Shown one piece after another: positions 1 to 9,314 of a DNA stretch of 47,292 bases; position 1 is the first letter of the stretch, and every line of letters begins with the position of its first letter. The stretch covers positions 1-47,292 of the forward strand of contig JAAMXY010000222.1 of assembly GCA_019677205.1 (NCBI GenBank), read 5' to 3'. This DNA comes from Pinguiococcus pyrenoidosus. Lineage: Eukaryota > Sar > Pinguiophyceae > Pinguiochrysidales > Pinguiochrysidaceae. The notes beneath the pieces were generated by a model, which saw nothing but the letters and a program-made list of their open reading frames with translations, made no database searches and had not been told where the DNA came from. A program made the translations under genes and the position numbers.

Positions 1-3
1 TGA

Positions 4-153
4 GAGCCGAGGAACAGCCTTTTGCCGGAAAGTCCGCCTCTGCTGCCGGTTGCGACGCCCTTCGAAGCACCGAAGCTTGAGAACCGGCGGCTCTGCGAGC
101 AAATTCCCGCCCGATCACCCGCCATTCGCACGGGCTTCAGCACCAGGCCCTGA
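4..153 (+). other. possible 3'-terminal exon of an upstream gene
   Basis: Frame 1 is open from the window edge region to a TGA at 151-153 and reads as a proline- and arginine-rich tail ending in GFSTRP. No domain is recognisable, and another frame is open for a similar length, so this is only a candidate last exon of a gene lying mostly outside the window. The stretch from 154 to 558, before SNRNP27, holds nothing else I can support; it would contain the SNRNP27 promoter. Confidence 0.2.
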
Positions 154-558
154 GCCAGCCATGGCAGTGACAGCGCAATGTACAGAAGCGTTCGTATGAG
201 ACGGAGCGCCCTCATTATGGAGCGCAACAAGCGCGGCTTCCGAAGCCTCGCGGTTCAACAAACGACATCTCCAAGTTGACCTCTTACATGCCTTAACAAG
301 CAGGAGAGATCACGCGACAACAGGCTTCGGCACGTATCAGCTGATCCCGATCTTTTGGGTCGCGGTATACCGGTAGACCTGTGGACGTGAGGAAAAGGCA
401 TGCGGGCGCACCGAGCTCTTGGAAGGCGCCTCGAGACCCTCTTTGGATCTCCCTTTTCCCGCCAAAGCAGCTCCATGAGAGGGTACACGTTTGCTGATAC
501 GGATCACACGCTCGAATTCTGATCGGCTGTGGGTCTTGCGAAGTAAAGGGAGCACGTG

Positions 559-1484
559 ATGCGTCGCGATCGCAGCCGCAGTCGCAGTCGAAGTCGTGAC
601 AGAGGTGGATATCAAAGCATGATAGCTTGCAGCGTCAACTTCCGACGGCGAATCTCATGTACATCTTTGCTCTCTTTCGTCAGACCCGAGACGAGGCGAC
701 TCAGGCCGCGGCAGACGAGACTACGGGAGTGCTGGAGGCGCTCGCGGCGAAGAGGACTACGACCGGGACTACCGCCGGGACTATGATCGGGGGAGGAATC
801 GAGATAGCGATCGTGAACGCAGTCGACGTGGTACGTAGCTGCTCTCCACAGCTCCTTTGAGGCGTTGGGATGCTAATCCGTATCGGAATTGTTGTTCAAA
901 GAGCCACGATTAGACGAGTTTGGCAGAGAGATCGTGGAGGATTCCAGGTGCGCCTCCAAGTTGGGCCGGGTCTACTGGCAAGCTCAGCATGACTTCTGCA
1001 GAGACCCAGAAATCGTCACAAGCTCGTCTTCTCTCGATTTGCCAGATCGAGAGACTCAGGGCCTTCTCGGCAGCGCGCAAAGCCGCTCGCGTGGAAGGAT
1101 CCCGCGCGGCAAGGGAACCGCACGCCGACGGACGCGGCGGATGAGAAGCAGCAGCGGTTGAAGCTTTTGGAGAAGCTCACGGGAAGTGCCGAGGTCACGG
1201 AGACGCAGGAGTCGCAGCAGACGATCCCAGATAACCTGGACGAGCTGTCGGAAGAGGAGCAGATGGCAGTCCTCATGGGTTTCAACGGCTTCGACAGCAC
1301 CAAGGGGAAGAAGCAGGCCGACAATCACGCGGGCCCCGCCCGAGGCGGCACGCGGAAGAACAAGAAGCGCGAGTACAGACAGTACATGAACAAGAAGCTC
1401 CCCGGATCGATGGGAGGAGGACCCGGCGCAGCGGCCCCACAGGGAGGCGGGCGAGGTGGTCGCGGAGGGTTCTCGCGAGGATAA
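559..1484 (+). CDS. SNRNP27: U4/U6.U5 tri-snRNP 27 kDa protein (SNRNP27 homolog)
   Basis: Spliceosomal protein of the U4/U6.U5 tri-snRNP, acting in the nucleus in pre-mRNA splicing. Predicted exons are 559-604, 684-830, 902-947 and 1046-1484, joined in phase, for 225 residues. Residues 1-65 are an RS/RD-rich tail (alternating Arg-Ser, then RDYRRDYDRG-type repeats). The diagnostic family C-terminus follows: MGFNGFDSTKGKK near residue 157 and KREYRQYMNKK near residue 187, after an acidic EEEQ segment, as in the human protein. A Gly/Arg-rich tail (GGGRGGRGG) extends beyond the family end, and the protein is longer than the roughly 155-residue human form. The second intron carries TGCTAAT about 30 bases before its acceptor, a good branch-point match. 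The family call is firm; the boundaries of the small exons 2 and 3 are by-eye inference. Confidence 0.92.
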
Positions 1485-1666
1485 CGTCAGGCCGCTTTCC
1501 TTCCTTTCCTGCTGCGCACCTTCCCCATTCTGTCGCGGAGGTGTGTCATGACCTGCGATTCCTGCGCACAATGACTTGCCACACCCATCGCAGCACCAAG
1601 TTTCTAATCGCGGGCACCCTGAGCAGGAACAACCCGCCGATTGCAAGCCTGCGGAACCAAGCAAGA

Positions 1667-2517
1667 TTAGGCGTCCAACCCGCCCGGCAAGTTCGTCGCA
1701 CAGGAGAGCACGTACCCGCGGAGAGCCCCGACGATCAGGCCGGGAAAGCGCAGGACGATGGCAAGCGGCAGCACAACGCCGAGAATGACCCCTCTGTACC
1801 GCGTCACCACATCATAGGCCGGCGCGTAGTCCCCTCGCTGCGCAGCGGAGAAGGCCACGCCGAAGTCGTCCTGCATGATGGAGAACTGCGCCTGGAACTC
1901 TTGCAGGCCAAAATCGTTGAACACTTGCCGGAACATTTCATATGGATTCATCTCCCTGCAAAACCGAAGAAACGCAGAGAGGAAAGACAAACGTAGGGGG
2001 GAAAAAAGCGCAACGACAAAAACCACGTCAAGTCGATGTTCCGATAGAGATCTCGCATAAGTTATGGCCGTTTTGGCCGCTTTTTGACCACTCACTCTTC
2101 CGCTTGCGGCCCAGCTGCGCCTCCCGACGCCTGCCCCTGAGCATTGGCTCGCTGCTGATACTGCTGATACCCCTGCCTCCCGCCCATGTCGTACGCCCTC
2201 CGCTTGTCGTCGTCTCGGAGAATGGCGTAGGCGTTGGAAATGGCCTTGAAGCGCCTCTCGGCGGCCGGGTCATTGGGATTGAGGTCCGGATGGTACTTCT
2301 TGGCCAACTCAAAGTACTTGCGCTTGATGTCCTGCTTGGAGGACAGGCGCGACACGCCGAGAACAGCGTACGGGTCTTCCCTCGAAGTGGACAGAGACGA
2401 GGCGCGCAGACCCCCCAGAAGACTTGGTCGGCTGACTGGAGACCATCCCCACCTAGGCCGTAACGCCAGTGACTGGCGCCGCAGCAGCGGGCGGGAGACA
2501 CTCCAAGCGCGGCGCAT
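1667..2517 (-). CDS. J-domain (DnaJ/Hsp40) protein, probably mitochondrial
   Basis: Co-chaperone that should stimulate an Hsp70 ATPase. Two exons on the minus strand, 2517-2096 and 1955-1667, are joined by a phase-2 intron (donor GTGAGT, acceptor TTTTGCAG), giving 236 residues. Residues 1-45 are rich in Arg, Ser and Leu with no acidic residues (MRRAWSVSRPLLRRQ start), typical of a mitochondrial presequence; this is why I chose the ATG at 2517 rather than the longer open frame upstream. The J-domain covers about residues 48-112 and has the essential HPD at 76-78. A short Gln/Gly-rich linker follows, then NPYEMFRQVF, and a hydrophobic stretch near the C-terminus (GVILGVVLPLAIVL) that may anchor it in a membrane. 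There is no zinc-finger or type I/II C-terminal domain, so it is a type III J-protein. The specific partner is unknown. Confidence 0.88.
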
Positions 2518-2972
2518 GGTTGCCGCCTCTCTTCCTCGGTAGACAGAACTCTCCGCGACTCTCTTCGACGGCGGAGAGTTTGGTCGTCTGTCACCTCCGC
2601 GGCGGTGGAAAGAGCCGCAACCCATGGCAAGGTCGAAATTCGATGCAAGACACGAGGCTCGTGAACAGGGCTCTCCACAGACCAAAGCAGATGGTGTAAG
2701 AGTGCTGCCATGAAAGAGGACCACGTGACTTTGCAAGAGAGGAAAAGGAAGGGGACGGGGTGTTGCACGAAGAGAGAGACTGGGGCGAAGGTATGGAGCA
2801 AGGGGTGAGGTGAGGAGAGAGAACATCGAAAGAGCAGGTCCTTTGGCCTCACATTTATGAAGCGGGACCCACGACACTGGACTTGCACGACAACAACCCA
2901 AGGAACCTTTTGGCCGTTGCTGACACAAAAGGATCACGCGTTGGCAACGCGAGCTTCACTTCGGTGTCGTTG
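2518..2972. other. intergenic region between two minus-strand genes
   Basis: About 455 bases between the 3' end of the FN3 gene and the start codon of the J-protein gene. It is purine-rich around 2730-2830 on the plus strand. It must contain the J-protein promoter, but I see no TATA box or other defined element. Confidence 0.5.
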
Positions 2973-5900
2973 CTATCTCAAGACTCGAATGCCGGAGGGA
3001 ACCATCGCTGGTGGTCTGGTCTCGACGTCACCTCCGCTATCTGCTGCTACGGCTTCCTGGACTCTCTTGGGAACGACTCTAGCTCCTGTACTGGAAAAGT
3101 TGGCGCACAGTTCCGCGTCGTGCTCCTTGTCTACACCATCGCAACACCTCGGGCCGTGCGTCGCGGGAACTACGTTGCTGCGGACAAAAACCGAGTGGGT
3201 TTTCCTCGGGATGATTCGCACGGCCTGCGCGGACCTTGGAGACTCTTTGGGAGCTGTGATCGACCGCGGAGCAGCACTCGTCTCCATGTCAGACGCTTCA
3301 AAGGATTCGGTGCCTGAATCGAAACTGCTGTCGGTGTCGAAGACGTCGGAATCCATCGGCAGTGTCAAGCTATCTCTCCACGGCGTCAGGCCCGCCGCGG
3401 AGATCTGCAGGGAGTAAGGTACAGAGTCATACTCTTTTGTTGATACAATTCAATGCCGTGGCAATCCCCTTCTTGGGTTCTCACCTCGCGGAGGAAGTCG
3501 GCGAAGACGCCCAGCAGCGGATCGGCCAACGACGTTGGCGCAACGGCACCCTCGCCATGCATCGCCATTGGAGGCCTTGGGACATCCCATGCCATTGGAA
3601 TATCCGCCTTGCACTCGTCCTTCGTCTCTGCACTCTCTATGCCGCCACGCCCGGCTTCTCCTGCGAGATGGGCCCGCTGTTCTTCGTTCTCAGCTTGCAA
3701 ACCAGCTGAGCTAGTTTGGCTTTGAACACGCTGCACCAATGCCTGCGAGTGCTGCCCTTCGGCGGCGATGGATCCACCTTGTCTCTGCGCGGAGGGTGGC
3801 AGGATCGCTTTGGGTGGCCTCAAGGGCTCCTTGAGCGTCGTGTACGGCCCCGGCACGCCGTCGCCGTTGAACATCCGGACGCGCACTTGGTACGGAACGC
3901 CGACCTCGAGATGCCGCACTTCGCATCGACGACTGCCTCCCTTGTACACAGTGTGGAACGGTGTGTCGCGGTTCTCATCCGCCAACACAGGGTTCTCATC
4001 CGCCAACACAGCTGGCGCCTGAAGCTCTCCCGACATGTTCGGATCGCCGTGCTCAGCCCTCAGCTCGTCAGAATCGCTTCGAGAGGTGGCTCGTACCCGT
4101 TCATGCGTCGCAGCTGATCCCCCATCTGGGCGGAGATACGCGACGCGAGGCTGACCCCGTGCGAACGAGTCGCGGATGCTGTCCGACGCGGCCGCCCAGT
4201 CGGCTGCGTGACTAGGCGCGGCTGGAGCTCTGGTGGCCGTCCGCAGCTCCACCTGAAACTTGCAGCCGAAGCGAGTGAAGGCAGCCCAGGAGACATCCGT
4301 TTGCCTCAGTTCCAGCACCGCCGTCCGTTGGCCTTCGACACCGCGGACCCAGGACCTCACCATGGGCGGAGCTGGTGTGCCAGGACAGGTGCAAAGACGA
4401 ACTGTCTGGCTGGTCCTCGACTTGGTTTTGGGTAGCTGCTTGGCGCCGACTTGAACGGTGGCACGAACGAGGTAGGGAGAGCTCGACTGCAGATTCTGTA
4501 GCGCACATGCCTTGGAGCCTCCTTCGTACACGGTGACCCATGGCTTGTCCGCAGGAAGACGCGGTCGCTTCCCGCCGCTGCTCTTCGGAGCGTCTTGCGG
4601 CCTTCCACGTCGGCGTCGGCCGCAAGAGCTGGACGGCACTGGATCGTCTTCCCAGTCTTCCTTCAATTCGACGCGAACGACAGCGGACGCCGGATGGCCA
4701 GTGGTTTCCCAGCAGAGAATCGCTGAAGTCGACTTGACGCCTTCGCACGCCAAGCTGAAGCGACAGGGATCCGGCTCGCGTGGTTGACGGTTCAGCTCTG
4801 CAAAGGCTTGCGCTTCCCTCGCCAAGGCCTCGACGCCCCATTGCCCGTCTCGGGAAGGCAGCCTGAAGAGCAGGCCACCGTAGCGGTTCTCGTCATCCGG
4901 GAAGGCATCAAGGCGCCCCACCATGATCGGCTGGGCGCCGAAGCCCTCCCGGAAGAATGGAGTGCCCAGCCCCATCTCTTCGGATAGGACGCATCTGACA
5001 ATCCTATCTTCGCAGGCTTTCTCCGTGGGCGGCGGAGGCGGCGGGCGCCACACGGTCGCGCCCCAAAGCTCACAGATGGGAATGGATCGGCCCTCTGGGA
5101 AAAGCTGCTGCTTCTTGCTCTCCCTCGTGTCACGGATAGGCTTCGACGTTCTGTGCTTGCCTGCGGGGTTCTTCGGGGCTTCCAACAACGCGACTGCATC
5201 CGAGCATTGGACGCCGCTGAACTCGGGGCTCGAGGCTCGCGCTTCCAGCAAAGCCACCAATTTAGAGTCCGCCGTGCTTCTACTGTCTTTTCCTTGGCCA
5301 ATCTGCTCCCCAAGGCGACCCTTCAAGGGCACGACGCGAATGGAGGCCTTGAGCGGTTCCACCTCCGCTACGACATACCAGCCTTGATCTAAAAGAAGAT
5401 GCTCGGTGAGATTCAGGAGCTCCTTGGAGCTCCACCGTGGAGCATCTCTCGGCAGACCTACCTCTGGCCTCGGTGATGCCTTCCAGAGACTTGGAAGCGT
5501 GGAAGAGAAACTCGGGGCCGCAGGGCAGCTTTCGCGTGTTTCTGCAGCGGGTCACGCTCCGCATCAAGCTCTCGATCAGGACCCAATCGCCTTTCCGCAA
5601 TTCGCATTCGATGTGCCCAGAGACCCTTTGGACTTTTCCATGTCGCACATCCTGATCGCTCATTCTCACCAGAATTGATGGGACCTCGATGCGCCGGGCC
5701 TTCCGCGCAGCATCTACGGAGGACGTGTTCACGTATGTCGTTTCGAGGAAGTCAAGCGATCTCGTACACCGAATCTCTAAGGCAGCGTAAATCGCTTGCT
5801 GCGTGCTTTGCACGGTGCCAAGTTCGAGATTCTCCGAACTTCTTTTTGTCGAAGAAATCCTGCCGTCTGTCGAAGAAATCCTGCCGTCTGTCGACGAAGT

Positions 5901-7252
5901 CCTGCCGTCTGTCGACGAAACCTGTCGTTGCAGGGCCTCGTGGGTTCGTCTGGCGGCGCGAACGGACGGCAAGTCGACCGACGTGAATGGCCGGTACCGT
6001 TTCCATACTCGACCGCAAATGTGACGACGTTGATCTGTGCTGTCCCTTGGCCTGCCATGGCCTGCTAGTGTCCAGTCTATAAAGATTTCCCTTCCTTCGT
6101 CGCCGAGGCATGCGTTTAACGCCCTGCCGACGCGCTGCCACCTGTGGTGCTCCTCTTCTTCGTTAAACGACCGCGGGCCACTGAAGGACGCTGCGCTCGG
6201 AGATGGAATCGAGCAGAGGAGATCGCGGACGCGTTTTCGAATCCGGTCCAGTTGCTCGTGCCGCTGCATGGCATGCGCTTTGATCGCGTGGTGCTCCAGC
6301 ACCTCCGATCCCATGGAGATCTCCTTCATCCGTCGATCTTCTGTGGACCACTTGTGCAGTTGGCTGAGCCCCCATTTGCGGTCTTCTCGGGGTAGCCGCA
6401 TGGCGAATCCGAGATGGACTGACTCCCACTCGTCGAGTTGCACCCGGGACTTGCCCTGGTTCCACCGGACATGCAAGCATCCCGCCAAATCATTGATGTC
6501 ACAGAACTCTTCTTCGTCCCCTGTCTGCTCCCAAACGCCGGGCTCCAGGGCCTTTGCAGGCACCAGCCGGGCTCCAGGTACGCATCCTCTGATCGTTCGT
6601 GCTGCGCCAGCGCAAGAGCGAGAGAGGAACGTCAGCCGCATTGCTTCTTGCTTGTCTGTTGTGCTTGCAACACCAGCGACTCACCAATGTATCGCATCCA
6701 TCGCTTCTTCACCTGCACGTAGCTTCCCGGCAGAAGAATTGCTCCTTCGCATTGTGGATCAACCCGATGGCCAGGGCCAGAGGGGCGCACGAAGGCCACT
6801 GGACTGCGCTTCTCTGCATCCCATCGGATACGCTTTGCAGGAACCTCCATCACCTCCCAGTCTACGTCCAGAAACGCCAGGCTCGCCGGCGGAAAGAATC
6901 GAAGCTGCTCAGCCTCCTCAAGGTCCAAGCTAGAACGAGGCCGGAAGCGTCGCCAAAGGGCCGAAGCGAGTCTCCGTCGCTCGTGAACCTCGGTGGAGCA
7001 GATGCTTGCAAGCCCTTCCCCGCAAAACTCGAGGAAATTGGACAGAAGTTTCGGACTCACACTGTGCAGCACTCTGCCCAGCTGCCTTCTGAGGGCCCCG
7101 TCGTCGGCACGAGCGGGATTGAGGTGGCGGAGCAGCTGCTGAGCCTGCGAGACTGCCCTCTTCTCCGCTGCCCATTCCGCTACGGCTGCAGAGCTGCGCG
7201 CAGCAGCACTTTTTTCGCTCTCTCCATCTGCCCACACAATAAGGCTGTCCAT
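2973..7252 (-). CDS. large unknown protein with fibronectin III-like domains and an AT-hook
   Basis: I do not recognise a family over the full length. Four exons on the minus strand fit in phase: 7252-6685, 6601-5462, 5388-3485 and 3404-2973, with introns of 73-83 bases (donors GTGAGT, GTAGGT, GTGAGA), for 1347 residues. The ATG at 7252 is the first in its frame. Two fibronectin III-like regions can be seen at about 779-905 and 905-1110: each ends with a VYxGGS turn followed by a YxVRxxV strand. Between their strands lies GRRRRGRPQ (about residue 827), an AT-hook-like basic motif, and KRPRLP, a possible nuclear signal. A short module recurs around residues 257 and 739: FAMRLPREDRKWG and LLFRLPSRDGQWG. 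The N-terminal third is helical and Arg/Glu-rich, and the C-terminus is acidic and Ser-rich. Nuclear or chromatin work is inferred from the basic motifs only. The last exon is the least certain. Confidence 0.68.
3970..4011. repeat. 21-bp direct repeat, two exact copies, coding
   Basis: Copies at 3970-3990 and 3991-4011 are identical. On the minus strand, within the FN3 gene, they add a duplicated VLADENP-type heptapeptide in the linker of the second FN3-like region. A multiple-of-three unit keeps the frame. Confidence 0.9.
5848..5927. repeat. 21-bp tandem repeat, about 3.8 copies, coding
   Basis: Units start at 5848, 5869, 5890 and 5911 (partial). The first two are identical and the later ones diverge by a few bases. 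On the minus strand they lie in exon 2 of the FN3 gene and encode an SSTDGRI heptapeptide repeat, probably a disordered spacer. Confidence 0.9.
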
Positions 7253-7533
7253 CAGGCGTGGTACAGCCGCCAGAGCGGCGCTCAGTCGCCTTTTGTGGTG
7301 CTGTGGCGCAGCCGACGCAAAGATTCTTGAAATTCAAGTTTTTGTTCCGACAAAAACTCGTTTGCTGTCGCCTTATAATATATTTGACTACGGTTCGAAA
7401 GTAACGGCGACTGAAAATAGGGACTGTCCATTGGATTTTGATTGTAGATAGGAAACGCTTCTTGCTATTGATCCATAAAATGCATCCGGCGCTTGGTTTC
7501 CCGCCATTTTCGTTCAATTTCGCCAAGAGCGCG

Positions 7534-9268
7534 ATGGCGGAAGCGCCGCGCCCGAAGCGCAAGTGGGACTTTAAGGACATTGTCCTGAGCGCGCCTCCAC
7601 CTGAGCGAGAGGTATCCGACGCGGAGGAGCCGGCACCGGCTGACAAGACCTACCCCGCAAGCGAAAGTGTGGACCTCCGCGCGCCGCCACAGGATTGGAG
7701 TCTTAAGACGAAACTTCAGATCCGGTGAGAATGATGAGCCAAAGTGGTATTTTTTCCTTTGGGGGGGGTGGGGGGGTGGAGGTCAAGGTATGCGTACACT
7801 CACACAACTGCGCAGGAGTTCGAAGAGCTTCGCTTGGGCACGGACGATGGCGCCTGCATCGGATGGGAGTGGCCTCGCTCGTCGATTGTCAGCAGCTCGA
7901 GCAGAGGTGATCTCCCAATTCAAATTTAATAAAAAGGCCTCTGCCTAGCTTTTGATGGCAGAAGAGGGAGAGCGCTTAAACCATCCTTGTTTCCAAAGCC
8001 GAGCAAGAAGCGAAAGCGATTCGGCCTCGGCGCCGAGGTGGACCGCACGAGCACAGATGGGCGTCTCGAAGCGTTTGCGGCAGCCTTGTGCTTCTGGACC
8101 CATCCTACGGTAAGACTACGTCGGAGGCTCACGCAAGCTTGGCCACGGCTCACGGAAGCACGCTGCTGCAGATGGCGCTTTCGGCCAAAGCAGTACAGAC
8201 GGCAAACCCAGATCTGAATGCGGGGATTGCGAGCTTCCTCCGAGCGCGGATTAGGCTCTGGGAGACGTCCTTTCACGGCATTGTTGGAGCCTGGTTGAGC
8301 AAGCGGGTGCGTGAGCTTAACGACATGCGCCGAAACACGACTCAGCGGCAGACAGAGTCTGACAAGCTTTGCGTGGAAAGGTGCCGTTCTTCTACGTCTG
8401 CTGCCCACCGACGACGCCGGAGTCGGCCACGCAACGAAAAGCTGGACAGACCTCGAAGACCTTGTTCGGCCGCGGCAGCTCGTCGAATGGAAAGAGCGGC
8501 CTAAGCGACAGAAGCGTCCGGGTGCTCTTCCGCTGGAGCGAGGAGCCGCTTGCGATCTTAAGCGCATCAACGGCGGCCTTGAGGGAGGCGTTGGAGGAGC
8601 TCGGAGTCAGCGTCTCAAGTGCCGATGCTGCAGAAGACAACGACAAGGAGAACGTTGATGAAACTGAAGGCGCACCTGCGGCGCTGCGCAACAGTGGCGC
8701 GAAAGTACGACCTTCCTTGGAGGTCCATGGTCGAGAGAATTGCTTGGCCCTTGCGGAATACCTGGCCGAGGCTGTCGTCGCAACTGACGATACCCTGTCT
8801 GGCCATCCTGCGTCAGCCCGCTCGAGCGGTGGTGCTGGAGGAGCAAACTCGCGAGGACTCTCCACCACAAAGTTCTTCGAGAACTTTGGCGGCGGGGACG
8901 TGCCACAGATTCTCGCCCCGGTTCCCTTCTTGGGCGGAACTGTCCGGAACCTGCACATCAGTTTCTGCGGGCAAGTACACAGCCCGGGCAACGACAGCGG
9001 CGACGATGATGGCGCCTTTCTCCTGGAGCTGGCGGGGCCCCTCTTGCCAGGGATGGACCACGAGCTGGTGAAAAGTGCCAGAGACGTTCTTGACAAGCAG
9101 CGCCGAGAATCGGACGACGCGGAGGAAGCTAGTATCCACGCTACGGTTCAGCCCGATGCGGCAACCACCGTATTCAATGACGACAAAGGAACGTTCACTT
9201 CTGCTTGGCACGTGACACCCCAGGGAAGCTGTAGAGTTGTCGATTGCATTGCGACAACGAGAAGATAA
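7534..9268 (+). CDS. DONSON: DONSON homolog, replication fork / CMG helicase factor
   Basis: DONSON acts in the nucleus, where it helps deliver GINS to MCM during CMG helicase assembly and protects replication forks. Exons 7534-7724, 7816-7906, 7999-8109, 8172-8306 and 8381-9268 join in phase for 471 residues (human 566). Family landmarks appear in order: DWSLKTKLQI followed by SKSFAWA (human SLKTRL and PFTWAD), ALCFWTHPT, LWETSFHGIVGAWL, VPFFYVCC then VRVLFRWS, ALREALEELGVS, LAPVPFLGGTVRNL, and FLLELAGPLLPG. A KKRKR stretch in exon 3 may be the nuclear signal. The ATG at 7534 begins MAEAPRPKRKW; an in-frame ATG at 7483 would add 17 residues. The gene starts 281 bases from the divergent FN3 gene and ends 46 bases from the convergent DNAAF5 gene. 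Confidence 0.9.
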
Positions 9269-9270
9269 TC

Positions 9271-9302
9271 CGCTTCCACTTCCGCTTCCGCTTCCGCTTC
9301 TG
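9271..9302. repeat. CGCTTC hexanucleotide repeat between convergent genes
   Basis: About five imperfect CGCTTC units directly after the DONSON stop codon and before the DNAAF5 stop codon. It fills most of the 46-bp gap between the two convergent genes, so it should lie in the 3' UTRs of both. Confidence 0.85.
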
Positions 9303-9314
9303 CGCTGACCTGAC

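Noticed and set aside
2028-2888. 286-codon open frame overlapping the J-protein on the same strand
   Set aside because: It is in a different frame from the J-domain with HPD and encodes low-complexity Arg/Ser-rich sequence.
9271-9302. possible CRISPR or satellite start at the CGCTTC repeat
   Set aside because: Units are six bases with no spacers; a simple-sequence repeat in a eukaryotic 3' region.
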